This document shows positions 16,784-23,552 of a DNA stretch of 23,701 bases, in pieces. The notes under the pieces were generated by a model. It did no database searches, was not told the DNA's origin, and saw only the letters and a program-made list of their open reading frames with translations. A program made the translations under genes and the position numbers. The stretch is from JBDKGH01 sp039798265 (GTDB lineage Bacteria; Bacteroidota; Bacteroidia; Flavobacteriales_D; Sanyastnellaceae). How positions within the stretch are numbered: position 1 is the first letter of the stretch; every line of letters starts with the position of its first letter. The stretch is taken from positions 1-23,701 of the forward strand of contig JBDKGH010000116.1 in the NCBI GenBank assembly GCA_039798265.1. Direction: 5' to 3'.

Positions 16784-17457
16784 AGACGTCCATCTCGCAT
16801 TTCTAAAATGCGATCTGTTTTTTGGGCAAACTCGGAATCGTGCGTAACGACCAATAGGGTTTGCCCTTTTTCATGCGCTAATGATTTGAAAATATCAAAA
16901 ACGGTATCACTGTTTTTTTTATCCAAATTGCCTGTAGGCTCATCGCCCATAATGATCAATGGATCGTTGATGAGCGCCCGCGCTATGGCTATTCGTTGCT
17001 TCTGTCCGCCTGAAAGTTGGTTGGGCATTTTCAGCGCCTGATCAGCCACATCTAACATTCGTAAGTGTTCCATGGCTCGGTCTTCAATTTCTGATTTGCT
17101 CCATTTACCCAACTTAATAGCGGGAATGGCTACATTTTGAAGTACACTGAATTCGTTGAGCAGGTAGTGAAATTGAAAGACGAAGCCTATTTTTTCATTT
17201 CGAACTTGAGCCAATTCTGATCCCGATAGTCCACTTAATAGTTGATGATCCAAATAAAGCTTTCCTTCATAATCGGTATCCATGGTAGAGAGAACATAGA
17301 GCAAGGTCGATTTACCACTTCCTGATTTTCCAACTACGGAAATGAATTCGCCTCGGTTGATGGAAAACGAAACATCATCCAATACCTTAAATCGCACAGG
17401 ATCATCGAAATAACGAGTGATGCCTTCTGCACGTAATATTTCTTTGGGTTCACTCAT
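16780..17457 (-). CDS. ABC transporter ATP-binding protein, MacB/LolD type
   Basis: A 225-residue nucleotide-binding subunit. Walker A is GKSGSGKST (43-51), the Q-loop is FQF around Q95, the signature is LSGGQKQR (148-155) and Walker B is LIIMGDEPTGNLD (167-179), with the H-loop in VVTHDSEFAQ. The GNLD after Walker B and the overall length match the LolD/MacB/FtsE subfamily, which drives mechanotransmission rather than classical substrate import. Its ATG overlaps the stop of the permease gene (ATGA at 17454-17457), indicating translational coupling. It is the last gene of the adaptor-permease-ATPase unit; its own stop overlaps that of the convergent helicase gene. The cargo (lipoprotein, peptide, drug or siderophore) is unknown. 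Confidence 0.94.
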   Translation of the reverse strand: MSEPKEILRAEGITRYFDDPVRFKVLDDVSFSINRGEFISVVGKSGSGKSTLLYVLSTMDTDYEGKLYLDHQLLSGLSGSELAQVRNEKIGFVFQFHYLLNEFSVLQNVAIPAIKLGKWSKSEIEDRAMEHLRMLDVADQALKMPNQLSGGQKQRIAIARALINDPLIIMGDEPTGNLDKKNSDTVFDIFKSLAHEKGQTLLVVTHDSEFAQKTDRILEMRDGRL

Positions 17458-18713
17458 TTTCCTCGAATAATAATGACTGGATCTATTTGCGAAGCTTTGC
17501 GAGCAGGAAAGTATCCGGCTATAAAGGTGGTGATCAACGCAAACAAGGTTCCGATGATGTAATACACAAAATGATAGTAAATCGGAAATGTTTTGATCGT
17601 AGGTAGGGCCGCTGTTTCAAACGGTATGTTATCGATCACAACGGTTAATCCAAAACCAAATATGAGTCCGGCGGTTCCGCCAATTAAACCAATGATCATG
17701 GAAATAAACAAAAAGATGGCGCGTACATCGTTACCCGAAAATCCGGTGGCTTTCAAAATGGCGATGCTGTCCATTTTTTCATAAATCATCATGTTCAAGA
17801 TGTTGTAAATACCAAACCCGGCTACAATCAATAAGGTAATGGATACTGCGAAAGAGATGATGGTGCGAACATTACTTCCGGTTTCAAATTGCGAATTGGC
17901 CGTTTGAATGTCTATGCTATCGGTATGATACACTTCTGCCATTTCTTTGGCAACGGATGGCGCCATAGTCAAATCATGAAGCTTGATTTGAAGATCTGTG
18001 ACATAGTTAGTAGCCTCGCCTAACAGCAGTTGAGCTGTACCAAGTGAAGTATAGCTTTGCGTATTGTCAATATCGATCAGACCAAATTGAAGAATACCGG
18101 CCACTTTTAAAAGCATCGTTTCTCCCCGAGCACTCGACAATTGAATCATGTCTCCAATACCCACCATTAACTTATCGGCAATGCCTTTTCCGATGAAGAT
18201 GGTATTCTTTTCATTTTTCAAATGGTGCCAATCTCCTTCTATGACGTATTGAGAGAAGAAAAATAATTTCTCTTCTTTTTCTATATCCACACCATTTACC
18301 GAACCCGTGATTTCGATGTTTCCCGTTTGGTAAAAAACAGGTGCGCTGATTTTCGGACTTACATCGATCACCCGTGAATCTTTCCGCAACGATGCAATGA
18401 TGGCTTCATTATTTCGGATACTTTTAAACGTGTTTTTCGGCTTAATGGAGCGAATGAAGTGTTGATGATCACTGTATCCTGGCCACTCTTCAATGGGCTG
18501 AATCGCGGATGGTTTAATCTCATTGTATAAGCGCACATGGGGAGTACGATTCAGTATGAGGCCATCTAACATTTGATTGAGGCCATTCATGAAACTCACT
18601 AAAGAAATGAACATCATGATTCCAAATGTTACTCCCGCAGCAGCGACAAGCGATTGCTTTCTGCGCGCTTTCAGCAGTTGAATAGCTATTTGTAGGAGTA
18701 AGCGAGTATTCAC
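17454..18713 (-). CDS. ABC transporter permease, FtsX/MacB family
   Basis: A 419-residue permease. An N-terminal membrane helix (SLVAAAGVTFGIMMFISLVSF, about residues 21-42) is followed by a periplasmic MacB-type core domain (about 45-275, with GVDIEKEEKLFFFSQYVIEG and FIGKGIADKLMVGIG). The FtsX domain holds three more helices (about 285-415: TIISFAVSITLLIVAGFGIY with EKMDSIAILKATGFSGNDV, IFLFISMIIGLIGG, YYIIGTLFALITTFIAGYFP) and ends ARKASQIDPVIIIRGK. This four-helix topology is typical of MacB and LolCE. The start is a GTG at 18713, one base after the TAA of the adaptor gene, so translation is probably coupled. With the adaptor and ATPase it forms a tripartite-type efflux or envelope transport system; an outer-membrane TolC-like partner is not in the window. 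Confidence 0.93.
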   Translation of the reverse strand: MNTRLLLQIAIQLLKARRKQSLVAAAGVTFGIMMFISLVSFMNGLNQMLDGLILNRTPHVRLYNEIKPSAIQPIEEWPGYSDHQHFIRSIKPKNTFKSIRNNEAIIASLRKDSRVIDVSPKISAPVFYQTGNIEITGSVNGVDIEKEEKLFFFSQYVIEGDWHHLKNEKNTIFIGKGIADKLMVGIGDMIQLSSARGETMLLKVAGILQFGLIDIDNTQSYTSLGTAQLLLGEATNYVTDLQIKLHDLTMAPSVAKEMAEVYHTDSIDIQTANSQFETGSNVRTIISFAVSITLLIVAGFGIYNILNMMIYEKMDSIAILKATGFSGNDVRAIFLFISMIIGLIGGTAGLIFGFGLTVVIDNIPFETAALPTIKTFPIYYHFVYYIIGTLFALITTFIAGYFPARKASQIDPVIIIRGK

Positions 18714-18714
18714 C

Positions 18715-19800
18715 TTATTCGGGTTTGTATAAGGTCGTTTCAGTATCTATGCCGCTGAGGATTTCGACTTTGTCGTAATCAATAAGACCTATTTCTACCG
18801 TCTTTTTTTCTTTTTCCGAAATCCAAACTTCATTGCCATTCACCAAATAGTTACGCGGTATGGTTAATGCCTGCTTTTTGGTAGAAAGCACAATGTTGGC
18901 CTCCGCACTCAGGTTAGGGAAGAGAGAAGGAGGTGTTTTTGAAAACGATGCTTCTACCTTAAACGTGCGTGTTTTGGTATTCATCGCAGGATATATTTTA
19001 CTCACTTTGGCCGCATATACTTCGCTGCTATAACTATCAAGTTTTACAATGACTTCTTGGTTGAGAGTCACTTGCATGATGTCATTTTCATCTACCTCTA
19101 GTTCCAGGTAAAATTGGTCGTTGGATCCAATGATGGCTAAGCTCTGTAAGGTGGATATTAAGCTGCCTTCTTCCGCATTTACCTGAAATACCTTTCCTTC
19201 CACAGCACTTCGAATGAGGTAGTTGTCTAACATGCGCATACTCAAATCACGTTGCAACGCAGCGCGGTCTCTTTCAATATCAAACTGATTTCGTAAAAAG
19301 GACACTTCAAGCTTAGCGCTTTCAAAGGCGTTTTTTGACTGTTCAAATGCGAGTTTACGCTGGGAGAGCTCTAGTTCTGATCCAATTTTAGAAGCCCAAA
19401 GGCGCTCTTGTTTTTTGAATAGGAGGGAATCCAGCGCAAATTTTTCTTTGGCAGTCGCCAAGCTGAGGTTGGCTTCATTGAGCTTCTCACTCAGTTTTGA
19501 GGCATTATTCGACGCAAATTCTAAATTGCGCTGAGCATTTAAAACACTCAGTTCTTCAAGGCTGCCGTCTAATTTGAATAAGGGGGTACCAACGGATACA
19601 CTATCATTCGGATTGACAAGTACTTCGAGCAAAACAGCGTTTACAGGTGAGTGTACTTCGTATTGATTCAGCGCTTTTATATTACCCGAAGCATAGATCG
19701 ATTCGGTAATATCTGCCAATGTAGGCTTGATGGTTTCTCGCTTTTTGCCACAGGCCATCAAAAGCAAGGTCATCGAAAGGAGGAATGCAATTTTTTTCAC
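18715..19800 (-). CDS. Periplasmic adaptor (HlyD/MacA-type) lipoprotein of the efflux system
   Basis: A 361-residue membrane fusion protein when started at the GTG at 19800, which gives a lipoprotein signal: VKKIAFLLSMTLLLMAC, lipidated Cys17. A longer frame from a GTG at 19848 adds 16 residues without signal character. The promoter-like TATCTTTC 4 bases upstream also favours 19800. The order is a lipoyl half (ALNQYEVHSPVNAVLLEVLV with PNDSVSVGTPLFKLD), a long coiled coil (NAQRNLEFASNNASKLSEKL to RAALQRDLSMRMLDN), the second lipoyl half (LIRSAVEGKVFQVNAEEGSL), and beta-barrel and membrane-proximal domains (LELEVDENDIMQVTLNQEVI, FPNLSAEANIVL). It bridges the inner-membrane permease to an outer-membrane channel. 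The permease start follows its stop after one base. Family call is strong; the start codon is probable. Confidence 0.92.
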   Translation of the reverse strand: MKKIAFLLSMTLLLMACGKKRETIKPTLADITESIYASGNIKALNQYEVHSPVNAVLLEVLVNPNDSVSVGTPLFKLDGSLEELSVLNAQRNLEFASNNASKLSEKLNEANLSLATAKEKFALDSLLFKKQERLWASKIGSELELSQRKLAFEQSKNAFESAKLEVSFLRNQFDIERDRAALQRDLSMRMLDNYLIRSAVEGKVFQVNAEEGSLISTLQSLAIIGSNDQFYLELEVDENDIMQVTLNQEVIVKLDSYSSEVYAAKVSKIYPAMNTKTRTFKVEASFSKTPPSLFPNLSAEANIVLSTKKQALTIPRNYLVNGNEVWISEKEKKTVEIGLIDYDKVEILSGIDTETTLYKPE

Positions 19801-19804
19801 CTCC

Positions 19805-19812
19805 GAAAGATA
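19805..19812 (-). promoter_or_regulatory. Candidate -7 promoter box of the efflux operon
   Basis: TATCTTTC on the minus strand is one base off TAnnTTTG and ends 4 bases before the chosen GTG start. If real, the transcript is nearly leaderless. The palindrome at 19833-19850 lies 20 bases further upstream, over the expected -33 region. Confidence 0.4.
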
Positions 19813-19832
19813 CAATAGGTTGAAACACGAAA

Positions 19833-19850
19833 GAGTGACGACCGTCACTC
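19833..19850. promoter_or_regulatory. Operator-like palindrome between yitT and the efflux operon
   Basis: Two perfect 8-base arms, GAGTGACG (19833-19840) and CGTCACTC (19843-19850), are separated by AC. Its size resembles dimeric repressor sites such as those of the TetR/AcrR or MarR type, and it sits over the expected -33 region of the efflux promoter. Alternatively it could form a weak terminator hairpin after yitT, whose stop is at 19861, but the following minus-strand sequence TTTCGTGTTT is a poor T run. Confidence 0.5.
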
Positions 19851-19860
19851 GGCAAGCTAA

Positions 19861-20832
19861 TTAATGTTGGAGTGGGCGCTTTTTGATCATACCACCTTTG
19901 GTGTCTTTTACGGATGACATAACGATGAACGCGTTCGGATCTATTTTTTCTAATTCAGTATAGATTTTGCTCATTTCCAAACGGGTAATAACGGTGTAGA
20001 TGATATCGACATCTTTTGTTTCTCCAGTTTTTCCAAAGCCGCGTTTACCTTTATATACCGTTACGCCGCGTCCCATATCATTGATAATAAACTCACGAAT
20101 GGTATCGTGGTGAGGCGAAATGATTGTAACACCCGTATATTCTTCAATTCCTTCGACGGCAAAATCAAGCGTTTTGGATGCCGCCAAATAAGTGATCATA
20201 GAATACAAAGCTGTTTCTACGGAAAGCATCATCGCACCTGCCGAGAAGATCACCACATTTAACATGATGATAATATCGCCCATGGTGGTGCTGAATTTCC
20301 GGCTGAGCCAAATGGCCAAAACTTCCGTTCCGTCAATCACTGCTCCGCCTCTCACCGAAAGTCCTATACCCGCTCCAAGAAAGAAGCCACCAAAAACAGA
20401 AACCAATAGTTTGTCTTTCGTTACTTCAGGAAAGTGAACGAAAGCAACCATAAGGGCCAAAGTGGATATAGCAATCGCTGTTTTTACAGCAAATAATTTA
20501 CCCACTGCACGATAGGCCAAGAGCACAAATGGAATGTTGATGATGATGATCAATAGGGGAAGTGGAGCCGAGCTAATCGCTGATATGAGTAGAGAAATAC
20601 CTGTTGCTCCACCGTCAATGAAGTTGTTGGGTAATATGAAACTCTCTAATCCAAAAGCCGCGCTTGTAACTCCAAGAGCAATCAAAAAACTCTCTCGCAA
20701 TCGACGCTTGATTAATAGACGAAAGATGCGAAAGGCTTTCGCTAATTCGAAACTAGAATACTGCTCCGGATCGTTGCTATTGTGCTTGCGCAGAGCAGTA
20801 TTGATGATCAGTTTTTTGAGAAATGTTTGCAT
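19861..20832 (-). CDS. YitT/DUF2179 family membrane protein
   Basis: A 323-residue integral membrane protein of the YitT family. After a cytoplasmic N-terminus of about 50 residues come about five membrane segments (FLIALGVTSAAFGLESFIL, LPLLIIIINIPFVLLAYRAV, TAIAISTLALMVAFVHF, LLVSVFGGFFLGAGIGLSVR, IIIMLNVVIFSAGAMMLSV). The conserved family motifs LPNNFIDGGATGIS and RGGAVIDGTEVLAIWLSRK are present. The last about 80 residues are a cytoplasmic DUF2179 domain (EEYTGVTIISPHHDTIREFI, RGVTVYKGKRGFGKTGETKD, DPNAFIVMSSVKDTKGG). The molecular function of the family is not established; transport is assumed. The start ATG at 20832 directly follows a large inverted repeat. The efflux operon is downstream, separated by about 60 bases and its own candidate promoter. 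Confidence 0.9.
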   Translation of the reverse strand: MQTFLKKLIINTALRKHNSNDPEQYSSFELAKAFRIFRLLIKRRLRESFLIALGVTSAAFGLESFILPNNFIDGGATGISLLISAISSAPLPLLIIIINIPFVLLAYRAVGKLFAVKTAIAISTLALMVAFVHFPEVTKDKLLVSVFGGFFLGAGIGLSVRGGAVIDGTEVLAIWLSRKFSTTMGDIIIMLNVVIFSAGAMMLSVETALYSMITYLAASKTLDFAVEGIEEYTGVTIISPHHDTIREFIINDMGRGVTVYKGKRGFGKTGETKDVDIIYTVITRLEMSKIYTELEKIDPNAFIVMSSVKDTKGGMIKKRPLQH

Positions 20833-20834
20833 AA

Positions 20835-20879
20835 GCTAATTCAGTAGCGGTACAAGATACCAATTTCTACTGAATTAGC
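20835..20879 (-). promoter_or_regulatory. Large inverted repeat abutting the yitT start codon
   Basis: Perfect 13-base arms, GCTAATTCAGTAG (20835-20847) and CTACTGAATTAGC (20867-20879), enclose 19 bases. The interior has its own GGTA (20849-20852) and TACC (20858-20861) stem with a 5-base loop. It ends 2 bases before the yitT ATG. It could act as a pair of operator half-sites around a TATCTTGT box (20852-20859), or as an RNA hairpin masking the start. No T run follows on the minus strand, so it is not a typical terminator of the gene ending at 20923. Confidence 0.6.
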
Positions 20880-20922
20880 CGCTTACTTTTCCCTCGTACA
20901 AGCAAATGAAGCATCAAAAATA

Positions 20923-21420
20923 TCATGCGCTTTTCTTTTTCTTAATATGAAAGATAGATAACGCCGGAAGGTCCTGCAAATCGCCAGGAAGCGCATTTAA
21001 GTAAGCTTTGCGCCATGAAACTTCATTGTGTGGTAAATGGTGCAAAATGTGGCGATAGTCGCTGCAGCGGGTGGACATAAATTTGCGGAACTGCTCTTGA
21101 TGATCAGCACTTAAGGTGCAAAAAGCGATCAAATGCCCCAGTGTTTCATCATCTACCGCATCGAGCAAAGCCCAACGGGATAATGGTCCATTCAATAAAT
21201 GGATGCGGCCATCCTTCAAAAAGCCAATCACACAGTCTCCATGTTTGCGAAAATGGTACATTCGTCCACTTTCATATGTACGCACCTGTGCTAGTGAGGC
21301 ATTCGAATTCCAACCGTCGCAAGCTGCAAAACGATGAGAAAGCAATACATTCATCAATCCTTGTGAGGCCGTCCACAACGACAATTGCGCTGTAGGAAAA
21401 CTAAATGAGGTAAGGGTCAT
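20923..21420 (-). CDS. Hypothetical protein, unrecognised
   Basis: A 165-residue protein that I do not recognise. It has no signal peptide or membrane segment, so it is probably cytoplasmic. The middle contains a short strand-turn-strand stretch (GRMYHFRKHGDCVIGFLKDG, RIHLLNGPLSRWALLDAVDD) followed by a helical segment (DETLGHLIAFCTLSADHQEQ, FRKFMSTRC). The C-terminus is basic (HIKKKKSA). It lies 61 bases downstream of another unrecognised gene on the same strand, suggesting a two-gene unit, and 90 bases upstream of yitT. The ATG at 21420 is the only good start. Coding is supported by the long open frame, its position between same-strand genes and the lack of a better frame. Confidence 0.6.
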   Translation of the reverse strand: MTLTSFSFPTAQLSLWTASQGLMNVLLSHRFAACDGWNSNASLAQVRTYESGRMYHFRKHGDCVIGFLKDGRIHLLNGPLSRWALLDAVDDETLGHLIAFCTLSADHQEQFRKFMSTRCSDYRHILHHLPHNEVSWRKAYLNALPGDLQDLPALSIFHIKKKKSA

Positions 21421-21481
21421 AGTTGTAATTTTTGACCAATTACCTCATCGAGATTGTAGTGTATTTACAACGAGAAAAAAA

Positions 21482-22234
21482 TTATGGAACAAAAGGCTTT
21501 GTGTTCTCTTTCATCACCATTTGATACAATTCCAAAACCTCTCCAGGCACATCTTTGAATGTATCCCACAAGACATAATGGAAATGATCACCTTCTTTTA
21601 AACTGATAAAATTGTAAAAGCCTTTAGCCGTCTCGTGCATCTCGTTTTTACGAATCACATTCAACTTCATGGGGTCGAATAGGATCGCACGCTCAGCTTC
21701 TTTTATCTCTCGCACAAATTCCATCTCTTCTTTATCCTGCATATCCTTGGTTGCATGAAAAATACACTTATCGGTATAGATAATGGAATTGTACGAAGTG
21801 CCCAACATCCCACTTAAACCTCTCCCGACTTCTAAAAAATAAGGCGAATAACGAGGCGATGGATGACTCTGTTGGCTGGATTCGGCGCCAAATAACACTT
21901 CATGAATGCCATTGTTATAGGTATGTATACGATATCCAATCGCCCAAGCGGGCAACTCAATTACAATATTGGCTTTTAATAATCCCTCTCCCAACTGTGA
22001 AAAATAAGTGGGGATACGACCATAAAAATCAAAATCCATAATATGATCTTCTGGCTCGGTCATATATATCCAAGGAATCAATTGTCCGCTATGCCAACCT
22101 GTTGTGGGCGTTTGAGCTGTCGCTGATAACATCAAGAACTGGTGCATACCACGCTCGATGTTATAATGACTGTTCAATACATTACCAACCAATGTTGTCA
22201 TAGCATCATCTAATCTAAAACCAGGGTTTAACAT
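21482..22234 (-). CDS. Hypothetical protein, unrecognised
   Basis: A 250-residue protein that I do not recognise. No signal peptide or membrane helix is seen. It is rich in aromatic residues and has mixed alpha/beta character: a helical N-terminus (FRLDDAMTTLVGNVLNSHYN), a central strand-rich part (DFDFYGRIPTYFSQLGEGLL, ANIVIELPAWAIGYRIHTY) and a C-terminal part (LKEGDHFHYVLWDTFKDVPG, EVLELYQMVMKEN). The ATG at 22234 is preceded by an in-frame TAA 12 bases upstream. A perfect hairpin and an AGGAGG lie 30-65 bases upstream. It probably forms a unit with the next gene. The region upstream is the largest non-coding stretch of the window, so recent acquisition is possible but not shown. Confidence 0.65.
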   Translation of the reverse strand: MLNPGFRLDDAMTTLVGNVLNSHYNIERGMHQFLMLSATAQTPTTGWHSGQLIPWIYMTEPEDHIMDFDFYGRIPTYFSQLGEGLLKANIVIELPAWAIGYRIHTYNNGIHEVLFGAESSQQSHPSPRYSPYFLEVGRGLSGMLGTSYNSIIYTDKCIFHATKDMQDKEEMEFVREIKEAERAILFDPMKLNVIRKNEMHETAKGFYNFISLKEGDHFHYVLWDTFKDVPGEVLELYQMVMKENTKPFVP

Positions 22235-22277
22235 AGGCTTAGTATTTTATATCCAACAAAAACATAATTCGTTAAAC

Positions 22278-22297
22278 CTCCTTTTTTTCAAAAGGAG
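22278..22297 (-). promoter_or_regulatory. Perfect 8-base hairpin with a 4-base loop upstream of the unknown gene pair
   Basis: CTCCTTTT (22278-22285) and AAAAGGAG (22290-22297) form a perfect stem. On the minus strand the second arm gives AGGAGG, a Shine-Dalgarno-like sequence, followed by an ATG at 22265 that opens an 8-codon frame (MFLLDIKY) ending 4 bases before the real start at 22234. Hairpin sequestration of this site or a leader peptide are possible, but Bacteroidota rarely use such sites, so chance is a fair alternative. Confidence 0.3.
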
Positions 22298-22562
22298 TGG
22301 AGAGGATAAAATAATTATATTCCACTATACTGCACACGGAGAGAATGGTGCAGGAAATCTAGAAATGATTTAAGCGTTGCGATCGAAAGATCAGCGGTCA
22401 AAATTGAACTCTTTTCATTTATAGATTTCAGTCGGACGAATGAACATTTCAACAGGGAAAGGTTAATTCAGAAACGTTAAGCTTTTGATAATTAGCGCTT
22501 TTGAAGCACGCTTTTTATCATAGTAAATGTGTACTTTACTCTACAATTTTCCTATAAGTAAT

Positions 22563-22596
22563 TAGAATTTGGTAGGAATTAATTAGAATTCGGCCA
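22563..22596 (+). repeat. Pair of TAGAATTYGG repeats, 21 bases apart (left pair)
   Basis: TAGAATTTGGTA starts at 22563 and TAGAATTCGGCCA at 22584, exactly 21 bases apart in direct orientation, with AAT preserved before each TAG. The same motif returns as a second pair 270 bases to the right. The spacing of two helical turns suggests protein-binding sites such as the multiple transposase sites at IS21-type element ends; that origin is inference. Confidence 0.6.
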
Positions 22597-22597
22597 T

Positions 22598-22625
22598 AAA
22601 AAACCCCGATGCAGCGCATCGGGGT
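22598..22625 (-). terminator. Rho-independent terminator reading on the minus strand
   Basis: Stem ACCCCGATGC (22603-22612) and GCATCGGGGT (22616-22625) with a 3-base loop AGC; on the minus strand it is followed by a run of six T (22598-22603). It is GC-rich and perfect. The nearest minus-strand gene ends about 270 bases upstream at 22896, so either that transcript has a long 3' tail or the terminator ends an unrecognised small RNA. Confidence 0.8.
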
Positions 22626-22853
22626 CTAATTTGTCTTTGATTAAGGCCTCTCTCTCCTTAATGTCAGACTTTTTTTCGGATGATCAGAAACATCAGTTTT
22701 TTTTGACCTAATAGGAACGTACATTGAAAAGGAGATATTTAAGCTTACCATTCTCCAAAACATCCGAGCGCTTCAACAAACCTTCAAGTCAAAAAAGGAG
22801 TGTTATCTGCGCTACAACGTTCTCAATTTCTCGTTAATGCCCAAAGCACTAAC

Positions 22854-22887
22854 TAGAATTCGGCCAGTATCGGTTAGAATTCGGTTA
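22854..22887 (+). repeat. Pair of TAGAATTCGG repeats, 21 bases apart (right pair)
   Basis: TAGAATTCGGCCA starts at 22854 and TAGAATTCGGTTA at 22875, again exactly 21 bases apart and in the same direction as the left pair. The order of the CGGCCA copy and the variant copy is reversed relative to the left pair. It ends 8 bases before the stop of the membrane protein gene. Confidence 0.6.
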
Positions 22888-22895
22888 CTTATCCC

Positions 22896-23552
22896 TCAAA
22901 AATCATGAACCTGGGTGGCTAAACTCGATTTAGCTCGTTTAATGGACTGCAATAAACCCACGCTAAAGATCAAATAGGTAGTAATATTCATGGTGATCGG
23001 TATGATCCAAATACGACGCACGATATCTGAACTCACAAAGCTGAAGATGAAATTGCTGCAGAAGAAATACAGAAAAATACCCAGCAAAAACCAAAAGCGA
23101 GGCTGCGATTCGAGCTTCTCTTGGTCTTTTGTCATTTGTAACAAAAAATAAGCGGCTATAATCGCTAGCATCGCCGAGGTACTTGAATCAAACAATGAGT
23201 CATACCAATTTTGTCCAGGTCCGGATTGAAGAATCATAAAACATGATATCCACAAAAGAGTTGAGGATATTGATGCTAGTAGCATTAATGGCCTGCCTTT
23301 TTTTTGTGGAAATAAAGAATCCATGAACCATATAAAAAAAACGACTTCAGTAATAGCGTACAAAAAATACAAGTGCATGAAATAATCGGATGGTATATAC
23401 CATCGTTTTAAATCACTTATGAATGCCCATGTTAAAAACAGAATTAAAACTTGTAGATTTTTTTCAAGTTTGAAATAGGATAAGTAGCCAATAAACAATG
23501 GAATGAGAACTGAAAATGTAGATAGAATATTGGGTAAATCATTAAAGGTCAT
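22896..23552 (-). CDS. Multi-pass membrane protein of unknown function (about seven helices)
   Basis: A 218-residue protein from the ATG at 23552; a TTG two codons earlier is also possible but would start inside the upstream gene. About seven hydrophobic segments are visible: NILSTFSVLIPLFIGYLSYF, VLILFLTWAFISDL, LYFLYAITEVVFFIWFM, PLMLLASISSTLLWISCFMI, SAMLAIIAAYFLLQM, FWFLLGIFLYFFCSNFIFSF and TTYLIFSVGLLQSI. This resembles the uncharacterised seven-helix proteins of Bacteroidota that are often encoded near signalling genes, but I cannot name a family. The start overlaps the stop of the upstream partial gene (ATGA), so the two are translationally coupled. TAGAATTCGG repeats lie directly after the stop. 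Confidence 0.75.
   Translation of the reverse strand: MTFNDLPNILSTFSVLIPLFIGYLSYFKLEKNLQVLILFLTWAFISDLKRWYIPSDYFMHLYFLYAITEVVFFIWFMDSLFPQKKGRPLMLLASISSTLLWISCFMILQSGPGQNWYDSLFDSSTSAMLAIIAAYFLLQMTKDQEKLESQPRFWFLLGIFLYFFCSNFIFSFVSSDIVRRIWIIPITMNITTYLIFSVGLLQSIKRAKSSLATQVHDF

Larger units (their letters stand above)
22235..22895. other. Non-coding gap of 661 bases
   Basis: No open frame of useful length is seen on either strand. It holds a small hairpin at 22278-22297, two pairs of TAGAATTCGG-type repeats, a strong minus-strand terminator at 22598-22625, and A/T runs such as those near 22670 and 22697. No tRNA or known riboswitch could be recognised. It could be a relic of an inserted element. 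Confidence 0.6.

Noticed and set aside
21422..21471. GTTGTAA / TTACAAC inverted repeat between the two unrecognised genes
   Set aside because: Seven-base arms separated by 36 bases with no promoter or terminator context; too weak.
22640..22662. ATTAAGG / CCTTAAT hairpin followed by a T run, possible plus-strand terminator
   Set aside because: AT-rich 7-base stem with a 9-base loop, T run starts 7 bases after the stem, and no plus-strand gene ends nearby.
22235..22895. CRISPR array or tRNA in the non-coding gap
   Set aside because: The TAGAATTCGG repeats are short, only four in number and not spacer-regular across the gap; no cloverleaf or CCA-type tRNA features were seen.
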